This document shows positions 33,124-42,047 of a stretch of DNA of 64,000 nucleotides, in pieces. Each line of letters starts with the position of its first letter. Within the stretch, counting starts at the first letter, position 1. The notes beneath the pieces were generated by a model, which did not search any database, was not told the DNA's origin, and saw nothing but the letters and a program-made list of their open reading frames with translations. The position numbers and the translations under genes are program-made. Source of the DNA: JBBQYD01 sp942493075 (GTDB lineage Bacteria > Verrucomicrobiota > Verrucomicrobiia > Limisphaerales > UBA8199); contig OW818681.1 in assembly GCA_942493075.1 (NCBI GenBank), positions 5,394,001 to 5,458,000 on the forward strand, read 5' to 3'.

Positions 33124-36100
33124 ATGACCTCACATCTTCACTTTCGGCTCAGCCGGCCGGTGGCCTCCACATTTCTCCTGTTGCTAAGCCTGGCGTGCTC
33201 CGCTTTATTGGCCCGCGCGCAGTCCACCACCCCGGAGTTCCGTGGATTCTGGGTCGATAGCTGGGGGAGCGAACTCTGGACCGCCCCCGCCATCTCCAAC
33301 GTGATCCGCACGACCCGCTCGGCGAATATGAATGCGCTGGTCGTGCAGATGCGGCGCCGCGGGGATGCGCTTTACAACTCGCATTATGAACCCAAATGCA
33401 AGGATATCGCGGCCAATTTCGATCCGCTGGCTGAACTCATAGCGCGCGCCAAAGACACCAACGGTCCGGCAGTTGAGGTCCATGCATGGATGGTCACCTA
33501 TCACATTTATAAAGGCTCCACGCCTCCGGCTTCCCAACCCACGCATCCATTAAAGCTGCATCCTGACTGGCTGCTTAAGGATATCAATGGCAACACCGTC
33601 ATTAATGGAGAGTACACCTTCGACCCCGGCCATCCTGAGGTGCAAAAGCACACCTTCAACGTGGCGATGGATATTATCACTAACTACATGGTGGACGGTC
33701 TGAACTTCGATTATATCCGCTATTCAAGCGCCAGCGAAGGTTACAACGACGTCACAGTTGCCCGTTTCAACCGATTGTTCAACCGGACTGGCGTGCCCGC
33801 AACAGGGGATGCTCTCTGGAAGCAATTCCGCCGTGACCAGGTGACCTCCTTGCTGCGGAAAGTTTATCTCCACGCGATTACTTACCGGCCCGAGGTGAAG
33901 ATTTCTTGCGATACGATTACATGGGCGCCAGGCCCTACGGACGATCAAACCTGGTACAACTCGTCAGCGGCCTGGAACAGTATCATGCAGGATTGGCGGG
34001 GATGGATGGAGGAAGGAATCCTGGACATTAACATGCCCATGAACTATTTCCGCCAGCACACCCATCCGCAGGATTACCTCAACTGGCTGAACTTTGCCAA
34101 AGACCGAAAGTTTAACCGGCACCTGGTCAACGGACCGGGGATCTACCTCAATTACACCAGCAATGCCATCGCGCAAATGCGCATGTCCCGGGATCTAAGT
34201 CCAGGCGGGAACAGGGCTGAAGGCGTCTGCGGTTATAGCTATAAAGTCACCAACAACGAGGGTGTTTCTCGCGCCGACTTCATCAATTCGCTCGTGGCCT
34301 TGAGCGAATACGACCCTGTCATGCCGCCGATGTTCGGAAAACCGGTTCCGACGCCCACGATGCCTTGGAAAACCGCTCCCACCCGCGGCCACCTCAAAGG
34401 CTTCGTGTTTGGGGATAGCCCCGCGAACGCGTTGGATGGTGCGGTGGTTATTCTCACTGGACCTTCTTCGCGCGCTCAGACCAACGACGCCACCGGTTTC
34501 TACGGGTTTGTGGATTTGACGCCTGGCACATACACAGTCTCAGCCACATTCCCGGGCTACCTCCCCACCACGAACCAAGTGAGTGTGAGCGTCGGGCAGG
34601 TCCAAACAGCCGACATCAGCCTCATGCTGATTAGGGCGCCTGTTATCATTCAGGAACCGCTCTCAACGAACGGCTATATTGGAAGCAACGTCACTTTCAA
34701 CGTTACCGCTAACGGAACCCAGCCGTTGAGCTATCAATGGCGTTTTGAAGGCTTGGATTTGCCTCAGGGGACCAACTCCTGGTTGACGTTGGGCCAGCTT
34801 TCGACCAATAGCACGGGGTCGTATGATGTGGTTATCACTAACAACTATGGTTCCGTCACAAGCACTGTGGCGGTCCTCCAAGTGGTGCCACCTCCTCCTC
34901 CTTCACGCGTGGGCGTGATCTGGCACTTAGCTCCCCAAACCCGCCCGTATCTGACCGTCAACAGCCTGCCCCTGGAGCGCGGGCTCGCTTATAACAAAGC
35001 AACTGACCGACTCCTCATCGTCAGCCGCTCAGGCCCGCATGTTTACGCACTCAACTCGCAAACGGGTAGTGATCTGCATGAACTAAACGTCACGGGGGTA
35101 GTCGGCGGCACCTATCCACTGCTGATGGTCGGCGCTGCTGATGACGGGGCCGTTTACGCTGCGAACCTGACTACCGATGGCTCGACTTCGCCCTTTCGGC
35201 TGTACCGCTGGGCAAATGATAGCGCGGATACAACTCCGACACTGGCCTATTCGGGAAATCCGACTCCAGGCATCAGCCTCCGTTGGGGTGATACGTTGGA
35301 TGTACGCGGCAGCGGCAGCGGGACCCAGGTGCTGATTGGATCGCGCCAGGGCACGAACGCGGTTGTGTTCACAACCACGGATGGAACCACCTTTACCGCA
35401 AACAGTGTCAGTATTACCGGAGCTGCGGGCGGGGACTTTGGACTCGGCATCGCCTTTGCCGAGGGCGACACCTTCTGGGGCAAGGCCAACGGCCGCTCTC
35501 TGCGGCAGTTCAGCTATGACCTGGCTGTGGGAACGGGCGCCGTTCTTCGGGCGCATGGATCGCCAGGGGTGCCAAACGCCGTTTCCCCCATTGGTTACAG
35601 CCCGGACCTGAAGATGCTCGCGGGCATCAATGTCTCCTCAGTGAATCACGTGCGAGTCTATGAGATACCCGTGGGCTCGGAAACGCCCGTGCTCATCGCG
35701 ACGAATGCCTTTGCGACTGACAATGACAATACGTCGGCAGGAACTGGTGCAGTGGACTTTGGCGGGGATCGGCTGTTCGCCCTGGATTCGAACAATGGTT
35801 TGATGGCGATGACCATTGCGCGGCCACCCACTATCTCCATCGCCCCACACGATCTCGATATCTATCAGGGAGCCCAAGCGCTCCTTTCCGTGGAGAATGG
35901 TGGATCATTGCCATTCGGCTATCAATGGTGGTTCAACAACGCGCCCCTTGTAGAGGCAACCAACAGCACACTAACCCGCGCACCTGCCCTTGCAGCACAC
36001 TCCGGCCTGTACTTCGTGGTCGTTACGAATGTAGCCGGCGCAGTGACCAGCAGTCCCGCCGAGTTGTTGGTGAGAATCCCGCAAACGCCGGCTTTCTCTC

Positions 36101-36297
36101 AGCTCGTGATGCCAGCCGACGGCCCTATTTCGATCAAAGGAGCAGGCTCTCCCGGGCAGTATGTCATTGAATTCTCGGAGAATCTGGTCGATTGGCAGGA
36201 GCTGATAACGATCCCCAGCACCGATGGCAGCTTCAACTATTGGGATCCCGAGAGCTCACGAACGCGCCGGTTTTATCGGGTGCACTGGGAGCCCTGA
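33124..36297 (+). CDS. Secreted GHL10 family protein with Ig-like and DUF4623-like domains
   Basis: 1057 residues from the ATG at 33124, which opens a signal peptide (STFLLLLSLACSALLARAQ). Residues about 35-405 form a family-10 glycosyl-hydrolase-like barrel (EFRGFWVDSWGSELWT, DGLNFDYIRYSSASEG, WMEEGILDINMPMNYF). A carboxypeptidase-regulatory-like domain follows at about 420-500 (GAVVILTGPSSR, GFYGFVDLTPGTYTV), then an Ig-like domain at about 505-590 (LSYQWRFEGL). A beta-propeller-like region resembling DUF4623 spans about 595-900 (GLAYNKATDRLLIVSR, LRWGDTLDVRG), then a second Ig-like domain (YQWWFNNAPL). The last 65 residues resemble the C-terminal module of the delta-60 protein. Extracellular glycan processing is inferred. 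Confidence 0.8.
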   Translation: MTSHLHFRLSRPVASTFLLLLSLACSALLARAQSTTPEFRGFWVDSWGSELWTAPAISNVIRTTRSANMNALVVQMRRRGDALYNSHYEPKCKDIAANFDPLAELIARAKDTNGPAVEVHAWMVTYHIYKGSTPPASQPTHPLKLHPDWLLKDINGNTVINGEYTFDPGHPEVQKHTFNVAMDIITNYMVDGLNFDYIRYSSASEGYNDVTVARFNRLFNRTGVPATGDALWKQFRRDQVTSLLRKVYLHAITYRPEVKISCDTITWAPGPTDDQTWYNSSAAWNSIMQDWRGWMEEGILDINMPMNYFRQHTHPQDYLNWLNFAKDRKFNRHLVNGPGIYLNYTSNAIAQMRMSRDLSPGGNRAEGVCGYSYKVTNNEGVSRADFINSLVALSEYDPVMPPMFGKPVPTPTMPWKTAPTRGHLKGFVFGDSPANALDGAVVILTGPSSRAQTNDATGFYGFVDLTPGTYTVSATFPGYLPTTNQVSVSVGQVQTADISLMLIRAPVIIQEPLSTNGYIGSNVTFNVTANGTQPLSYQWRFEGLDLPQGTNSWLTLGQLSTNSTGSYDVVITNNYGSVTSTVAVLQVVPPPPPSRVGVIWHLAPQTRPYLTVNSLPLERGLAYNKATDRLLIVSRSGPHVYALNSQTGSDLHELNVTGVVGGTYPLLMVGAADDGAVYAANLTTDGSTSPFRLYRWANDSADTTPTLAYSGNPTPGISLRWGDTLDVRGSGSGTQVLIGSRQGTNAVVFTTTDGTTFTANSVSITGAAGGDFGLGIAFAEGDTFWGKANGRSLRQFSYDLAVGTGAVLRAHGSPGVPNAVSPIGYSPDLKMLAGINVSSVNHVRVYEIPVGSETPVLIATNAFATDNDNTSAGTGAVDFGGDRLFALDSNNGLMAMTIARPPTISIAPHDLDIYQGAQALLSVENGGSLPFGYQWWFNNAPLVEATNSTLTRAPALAAHSGLYFVVVTNVAGAVTSSPAELLVRIPQTPAFSQLVMPADGPISIKGAGSPGQYVIEFSENLVDWQELITIPSTDGSFNYWDPESSRTRRFYRVHWEP

Positions 36298-36319
36298 CCG
36301 CCACTGAGCCAGCGCGAGG

Positions 36320-37030
36320 TTAAGGCAGTTCGCGCACGCGGAGATCTTGAAACTCTATCGGGGCGCCTTCCGATTCCAGGCAAAGATAGCCAGAAGCCGG
36401 TTGAGCCCCTGATCCGCCTGAGACTTCCTCTCCGTTGACCCAGAGCCGCACCTCACCATTGATGCAGCGGACATAATAATGGTTCCATTCCCCTACCCCG
36501 CGGCTGAGCTGTTTGCGGGGAAAACTCCGGGCACCGTTTGGCGAAGTTGGAGGAAAAGGAATCAGTTTGGAACTCCCGACAGGGAAGATGTCGCCGTTGG
36601 TTGTAAACCAGTCGCCCTTTTGGCCGCTCGATTTCTCGTATTTCTCAATGTACCCATGATCCAGCATCTGGACTTCAATGCCCTGGGTGGGGAGCTTGCC
36701 CGGGACGAGTCCCTCCAATCCGGCTGCGCCGGCCCAGACGAACATACCGGAATTGCCGCCGGATTCCATGTGCCGCCACCGGACCACAGCCTCGAAATTG
36801 GTGAAGGTCTGCACGGTCCGCATGACCCCGATCGGCTGGCCAGTGCAACGAATACTATTCTCTGAGAAACTCCAGGTGTTACTAGCGCAGTTCACATTTG
36901 TAAAATCGGCTTGGCCCAGGGTCCGCCACCCCGGACCGGTGCCATCAATGAATGCTTTGGAGGCAGGTTCAGCAGCCATCAAAGGCAACATGCCGCAGCA
37001 CACAAGCGCGAGGATAGATTTGAAAGGCAT
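36320..37030 (-). CDS. Exported DUF1080 (3-keto-disaccharide hydrolase-like) protein
   Basis: 236 residues from the ATG at 37030, directly before a signal peptide (SILALVCCGMLPLMAAEPA). The open frame upstream to 37312 is intergenic in character. The domain runs GWRTLGQADFTNVNC, then FTNFEAVVRWRHMESGGNSGMFVWAG, GIEVQMLDHG and WNHYYVRCINGEVRLWVNG, ending with EFQDLRVRELP. This is the DUF1080 jelly-roll, some members of which cleave 3-keto-glycosides. It is convergent with the GHL10 gene, 22 bases apart. Confidence 0.88.
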   Translation of the reverse strand: MPFKSILALVCCGMLPLMAAEPASKAFIDGTGPGWRTLGQADFTNVNCASNTWSFSENSIRCTGQPIGVMRTVQTFTNFEAVVRWRHMESGGNSGMFVWAGAAGLEGLVPGKLPTQGIEVQMLDHGYIEKYEKSSGQKGDWFTTNGDIFPVGSSKLIPFPPTSPNGARSFPRKQLSRGVGEWNHYYVRCINGEVRLWVNGEEVSGGSGAQPASGYLCLESEGAPIEFQDLRVRELP

Positions 37031-37382
37031 GCGGCAAGTTATTAGCCGCGCGAGTGCAGGACAAGCTCGTAAAAGCCTGACATTCGATTGCTGGAATCCC
37101 GACAGAACCGGAATCCGTATTGTTGGTAACAAGCGGGCCTTTATTGATCGTTCCTCGTTCCTCGGGGCTGGTGCGAAACAGTGCCAACCCCGAAGAACCA
37201 GGAACTGTTTTTGTTTTGATTGGAGACTTTCCAAAGGTGCTGCCGGACCGCGAGGTGCCGGAAAGCTACTCATAAAAATAATGTCCAAGCACCTAAGGCA
37301 ACGGATTGACATCTCCTATGAGCCCGGTACCCTGTCGTTTAGCTCTTCACGCGCATGTCGTGTCTAGTGCGAAAAGCAAGCC
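37031..37382. other. Divergent intergenic region before the pilus genes
   Basis: This 352-base spacer is between the DUF1080 gene and the first PilB-type ATPase gene. It has no convincing gene. It shares a 13-base CCGAAGAACCAGG string with 7021-7033 but no longer homology. The only supported element is a promoter near its right end. Confidence 0.3.
37306..37333 (+). promoter_or_regulatory. Putative sigma-70-type promoter of the pilus motor cluster
   Basis: TTGACA (37306-37311, perfect), a 16-bp spacer and TACCCT (37328-37333, three of six matches) lie 50 bases before the GTG start of the first ATPase gene. The -35 box is strong but the -10 box is weak. Confidence 0.4.
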
Positions 37383-39098
37383 GTGGCTGAAAAAGACGAT
37401 TATTTGGTAGATATTCTGGTGGATCTCGGGTTCGTTACCCCCGATAAGGTTGATGAACTCCGCCCCGAAGCCCTATCCGCCGGGGTAGGACTAGTAGATC
37501 TGATGGTGGCCAACAAGTTGGTCCGCCAGGCAGATGTCACCCAGGCCAAAGCGGCTCACTTCGGAGCTGAGGTGGTTAACCTCTCCGAGGTAAAGATCGA
37601 GGACGAGGTGATTCAGGCGGTGCCACGCCACGTGGCACGCAAATACCGGGTGGTGCCTGTTTTTAAACACGATGGTTCCATCACAGTTGCCCTTGCCGAC
37701 CCGTCCGACCTCGCCACAATCGATAGCTTAGCTCACCTTCTCCACGCCGACATCACCATCCAGGTAGCCTCTGAATCCGATATCGAGGCAGCCTTGTCGA
37801 AGTATTATGGCGGCGAGCGCGGTGGCATGAGCGCGGACCCGCGCCTGAAGGAGACCATCGAGGAGCTGACCCGCGAGCATGTCGTCGTTGAGGCGGCTGC
37901 CGCAGCGGACGGCGCCACTGTTCAGGCTGACGCTCCGCTGATCAAACTGGTCAATTCGTTGATCATTGAGGCTTTCAAATTGCGTGCCTCAGATATTCAT
38001 CTGGAGCCGCTCGATAAGAAATTTCGAGTTCGTTACCGCATTGACGGTGTGCTTCATGAGATGAAGTCTCCGCCCAAGCGCTTGCAGGCGGCCATCGTCA
38101 GTCGGCTGAAGATTCAGTCGAACATGTCGATTTCCGAGCACCGGATTCCCCAAGACGGTCGTATCCAGACCCAGGTAGGAGCCAAAACGATCGATTTGCG
38201 TGTGTCCTGTCTGCCCACAAACCACGGCGAAAGTATCGTCATGCGTATTCTGGACAAGGAAGGGCTGCGGCTCGGCTTGCCGGAATTGGGCTTTTTTACG
38301 GACGACCAGCAAACGTTCGAACGGTTGATTGGTTTGCCGGACGGCATCCTGCTGGTAACCGGACCTACCGGTTCAGGCAAGACCACCACGCTTTATTCGT
38401 GTCTGCACTTCATCAACCGCCCGGACCGCAAGATCATCACGGTCGAAGATCCTGTTGAGTATTTGCTGGCGGGCATTAACCAGGTGCAAGTGAACGAGCC
38501 CGTAGGGCTAACGTTTGGCGCGGCATTACGCTCTATTCTGCGCCAGGCGCCCAACGTGATCATGATTGGTGAAATTCGTGACTTGGAGACAGCCTCCATC
38601 GCGATCAATGCGTCGCTGACCGGTCACTTGGTCTTTTCGACGCTGCACACCAACGATGCGCCGAGCGCGGTCACGCGTCTCATTGATATCGGAGTGAAGC
38701 CCTTCCTTGTGGCCTCTTCCACCCGCGCGCTGATGGCCCAACGTCTGGTGCGTAAGATTTGCAAGCAATGCGCCGCGCCTAAGATGCTAACTGAGGCGGA
38801 GTTGCGCACGCTGAACCTGGACGCCGCCACGATTAAGAATGCCAATTTCATGGGGGGCCGGGGTTGCGCCAATTGCTCCAATACCGGTTACCGAGGCCGG
38901 TTTGGGATATTTGAGGTTTTCGTCATTGATGACGATTCGCGGAAGCTTATCTACGAGAAAGTGCCATCTTCCGTGCTCCGCACGCGGGCGCGGGAGGCCG
39001 GTATGAGGTCCCTGCGTGAAGACGGAATTCGCAAGGTGATCGCCGGCCTTACCAGTGCCGAGGAAGTTATTCGCGCGACCGTGGGGGATGAAGAATGA
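37383..39098 (+). CDS. GspE/PilB-family secretion ATPase 1
   Basis: 571 residues from a GTG at 37383. An N-terminal MshEN domain (about 1-140) of the kind that can bind cyclic-di-GMP leads to the ATPase core: Walker A GPTGSGKTT at 327-335, the Asp box FRVRYRIDGVLHEM, a Walker-B-like VIMIGEIRDLET, and the His box LVFSTLHTNDAPSA. Two cysteine pairs (CKQC and CANC, about 460-500) form the usual zinc site. It powers pilus extension or type II secretion at the inner membrane. It is first of four pilus motor genes; a second PilB paralogue lies two genes on. Confidence 0.93.
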   Translation: MAEKDDYLVDILVDLGFVTPDKVDELRPEALSAGVGLVDLMVANKLVRQADVTQAKAAHFGAEVVNLSEVKIEDEVIQAVPRHVARKYRVVPVFKHDGSITVALADPSDLATIDSLAHLLHADITIQVASESDIEAALSKYYGGERGGMSADPRLKETIEELTREHVVVEAAAAADGATVQADAPLIKLVNSLIIEAFKLRASDIHLEPLDKKFRVRYRIDGVLHEMKSPPKRLQAAIVSRLKIQSNMSISEHRIPQDGRIQTQVGAKTIDLRVSCLPTNHGESIVMRILDKEGLRLGLPELGFFTDDQQTFERLIGLPDGILLVTGPTGSGKTTTLYSCLHFINRPDRKIITVEDPVEYLLAGINQVQVNEPVGLTFGAALRSILRQAPNVIMIGEIRDLETASIAINASLTGHLVFSTLHTNDAPSAVTRLIDIGVKPFLVASSTRALMAQRLVRKICKQCAAPKMLTEAELRTLNLDAATIKNANFMGGRGCANCSNTGYRGRFGIFEVFVIDDDSRKLIYEKVPSSVLRTRAREAGMRSLREDGIRKVIAGLTSAEEVIRATVGDEE

Positions 39099-39177
39099 AG
39101 CCGGTTTGACCCGTGAGGTGTTCCCGTTTCCCTGGTCTAATCTATTAACATTACGCACCGTCTGAATTGGATTTAAG

Positions 39178-40302
39178 ATGTCCTACTCAATGTCCGATCT
39201 GTTGCAGTTGGTAGTGTCGGAAGGTTCTTCCGACCTCCATATCCGCGTGGGCACGCCCCCCGTTATCCGGGTGCATGGCATTCTGCATCGCGTGGAGGGC
39301 CCCTCCCTGACCCCGGAAGATACTGAAGAACTGATGCGCAGCATCACCTCCGAAGATCACATCCAGCACGTGCGCGAGCGCGGTGGCGCTGACTTCGGGT
39401 TCGCGTTTGGCGAAGCAGCCCGCTTCCGCGTCAGCGTATTCAAAGAGAAGGGCCAATTTGGGTTGGTGCTTCGCCAAATTCCGAGCAAGTTGCTGACAAT
39501 GGAGCAGATCGGCATTCCAATGTCGGCCAAGGAGCTCCTGTATAAGCCTCGTGGACTCGTCCTTGTGACCGGGCCGACCGGTTCGGGCAAAACCACGACG
39601 CTGGCGTCGATGATCAACATCATCAACGAGGAGCGAGACGAAGCGCACATCATCACAATTGAGGACCCGATCGAGTACTACCACAAACACAAGAAGGCGC
39701 TCGTCACCCAGCGCGAGATCGGCGTGGACGTGCCGAACTTCGCCGAAGCGCTGAGGCGCGCGTTGCGCCAGGACCCGGACGTGATCCTGGTCGGTGAAAT
39801 GCGCGATTTGGAAACGATCGATGCCGCTATCACAGCGGCGGAAACGGGCCACTTGGTGTTCGGCACGCTGCACACGACCGGTGCGGCAAAGACGATTGAC
39901 CGTGTCGTCAACGCCTTCCCTACCAACCAGCAGGAGCAGATCCGTATTCAGCTTTCGACCGTATTGCAGGCGGTGATTTCGCAGTTGCTGATCCCGCGCG
40001 TGGACAAGCCCGGGCGGGCGGCTGTGTTCGAGATCATGGTTAACACACCTTCTATTGCGGCGCTGATTCGCGACAACAAGTCTTTCCGCATTCAGTCTGA
40101 TATTCAAACCGGCGCAAAGTATGGCATGGTGACGCTCGACAGCTTCCTGCTCGAGAAGTATCTGGCCGGCATGATTGCCCGTGATGAGGTCATCACCAAG
40201 GCGCAGGATCCCATTACCATCCAGGCCAAACTCCAGGAACTGGAACTGGCCCAGGCAGTCGGAATTGACCCCAATGCGCAGCCGCCTGAAAAAGCTCAAT
40301 AG
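39178..40302 (+). CDS. pilT: Type IV pilus retraction ATPase PilT
   Basis: 374 residues. It lacks the long N-terminal domain and the zinc cysteines of PilB proteins. Walker A GPTGSGKTT begins at 132. AIRAGAR-type and GEMRDLETI blocks of the PilT/PilU group are visible, as is LVFGTLHTTGAAKTIDRVVNAFP. PilT disassembles pili and drives twitching. It sits between two PilB-type genes, 79 bases after the first and 9 before the second, clearly one operon. Confidence 0.93.
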   Translation: MSYSMSDLLQLVVSEGSSDLHIRVGTPPVIRVHGILHRVEGPSLTPEDTEELMRSITSEDHIQHVRERGGADFGFAFGEAARFRVSVFKEKGQFGLVLRQIPSKLLTMEQIGIPMSAKELLYKPRGLVLVTGPTGSGKTTTLASMINIINEERDEAHIITIEDPIEYYHKHKKALVTQREIGVDVPNFAEALRRALRQDPDVILVGEMRDLETIDAAITAAETGHLVFGTLHTTGAAKTIDRVVNAFPTNQQEQIRIQLSTVLQAVISQLLIPRVDKPGRAAVFEIMVNTPSIAALIRDNKSFRIQSDIQTGAKYGMVTLDSFLLEKYLAGMIARDEVITKAQDPITIQAKLQELELAQAVGIDPNAQPPEKAQ

Positions 40303-40311
40303 TTTTTAGTT

Positions 40312-42033
40312 ATGGCCGAAGAAATCTCCAACCCGCTGCTCGCCCTGATCAAAAGCCAGGGCATGATCGATGACCTTCAGTACGAGGAGGTATCGGCCGA
40401 ATTCAAGCGAAGTGGCAAACCCATCATCCAAATCCTCCAGGATTTTGGCGTGATGGATATTGATAGCATCCTTCAGGTGATTGCCAACCATCTCAGCACA
40501 GAGGTGGTCACGATCAACGAACGCAACTTAACGCCCGAAACCATCGCGAGCGTGCCCGCGAAGACTGCCCGGATGTACGAATGCGTGCCGGTCGCAATCT
40601 CCGGTTCAACCCTGCAAATCGCCCTCTCCGACCCTCTGAACCCGGGGCGAGCCGATGAACTCAGCTATATCCTCAAAGGTAAAGACCTGCAGCTTGTCGT
40701 AGCGGACCCGGCGTCCATTCAAAAGATTATCGAGAAGATTTACCCCGAGGGGGATGGCGGCGGAGATAGTGTCTCGGACATTCTTAAAGAACTCGGGGCG
40801 GATCAGGAAATAGCCAAGGAAGTCAGCCACGTGGAGGTCACCGATGACGCCACGATCATGGAGAACCTGGCGAACGGTGCGCCGATTGTGCGATTCGTGA
40901 ACCTGGTTGTGTTTCAGGCCGTTCAGGACCGGGCGAGTGATATCCATTTCGAGCCGTTCGAAACAGAATTCCGCATCCGTTACCGCGTGGACGGAGCCTT
41001 GTATGAGATGTCTCCACCGCCCAAGCACCTTGCGCTGCCGGTCATCTCACGTATCAAGGTTATGGCGAACCTGAATATTTCGGAACGCCGTGTTCCCCAG
41101 GACGGTCGCATTAACTTCCCGCTGGGCGGCAACCGCTCCGTGGACTTGCGTGTTTCCACCTTGCCGACGCAATTCGGTGAATCTGTCGTGTTGCGCGTAC
41201 TGGATCGCAGCGCGGTGAACCTGGAGATTGAGTCGCTGGGACTGCCCAAGTTCATTCACGAATACGTCAATGACGCAATCCTGCGTCCGAACGGCATTTT
41301 CGTCGTAACCGGACCTACCGGCTGCGGCAAAACCACTACGCTTTACTCCTGCCTGCGCCGGGTCAACACCATGGATTCGAAGCTGCTCACAGCGGAAGAT
41401 CCTGTGGAATATGACATCGAAGGCATCATGCAGGTGGCCATTAATGAAGGGGTGGGCCTGACCTTCAGCAAAGCGCTCCGCTCCTTCCTTCGTCAAGATC
41501 CCGACATCATCATGGTCGGTGAAATGCGCGATTTGGAAACCGCGCAGATCAGCATCCAGGCGTCATTGACTGGTCACTTGGTGCTGAGCACGCTGCACAC
41601 CAACGATGCGCCAGGCGCCGTTACCCGTTTGATCGATATGGGTGTCGAGCCGTTCCTGATTTCTTCGACGCTTATGGGCGTGTTGGGACAACGGCTCGTG
41701 CGCCGCGTCTGCCGTGAGTGCCGCACACCGTTCGAACCCACAGAGACCCAGTTGGCCCTGTTAAACCTTTCTCCACACGATTTAGGCGAGAAGGTGTTCT
41801 ATTACGGGCGTGGCTGCGGCACCTGCCATGATACAGGGTATAAAGGCCGAAAAGGCATTTTTGAGCTGATGGTTATTTCCGAAGCGATCCGCACCTTGAT
41901 CAACGAGCGTGCACCGACTGTGGTGCTGCGTCAGAAATCCGTTGAGCTCGGAATGGTGACTCTCCGAGAAGACGGCATGCGCAGTATTTTCGACGGTGAC
42001 ACCACGATTGAAGAAGTAGTGAAATACACTTAA
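40312..42033 (+). CDS. pilB: GspE/PilB-family secretion ATPase 2
   Basis: 573 residues. The MshEN domain spans about 1-150 and the core ATPase has Walker A GPTGCGKTT at 334 (Cys where the first paralogue has Ser), IIMVGEMRDLETAQ, and the His box LVLSTLHTNDAPGA. The CREC and CGTC pairs form a zinc site. It lies 14 bases before pilC, the natural partner for a pilus-extension motor. Having two PilB paralogues in one operon suggests two pilus modes or a heteromeric motor. Confidence 0.93.
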   Translation: MAEEISNPLLALIKSQGMIDDLQYEEVSAEFKRSGKPIIQILQDFGVMDIDSILQVIANHLSTEVVTINERNLTPETIASVPAKTARMYECVPVAISGSTLQIALSDPLNPGRADELSYILKGKDLQLVVADPASIQKIIEKIYPEGDGGGDSVSDILKELGADQEIAKEVSHVEVTDDATIMENLANGAPIVRFVNLVVFQAVQDRASDIHFEPFETEFRIRYRVDGALYEMSPPPKHLALPVISRIKVMANLNISERRVPQDGRINFPLGGNRSVDLRVSTLPTQFGESVVLRVLDRSAVNLEIESLGLPKFIHEYVNDAILRPNGIFVVTGPTGCGKTTTLYSCLRRVNTMDSKLLTAEDPVEYDIEGIMQVAINEGVGLTFSKALRSFLRQDPDIIMVGEMRDLETAQISIQASLTGHLVLSTLHTNDAPGAVTRLIDMGVEPFLISSTLMGVLGQRLVRRVCRECRTPFEPTETQLALLNLSPHDLGEKVFYYGRGCGTCHDTGYKGRKGIFELMVISEAIRTLINERAPTVVLRQKSVELGMVTLREDGMRSIFDGDTTIEEVVKYT

Positions 42034-42047
42034 ACAAAGGACCCGGT

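Noticed and set aside
36320..37312. Longer form of the DUF1080 protein with 94 extra N-terminal residues
   Set aside because: The extension precedes a clear signal peptide and has intergenic composition.
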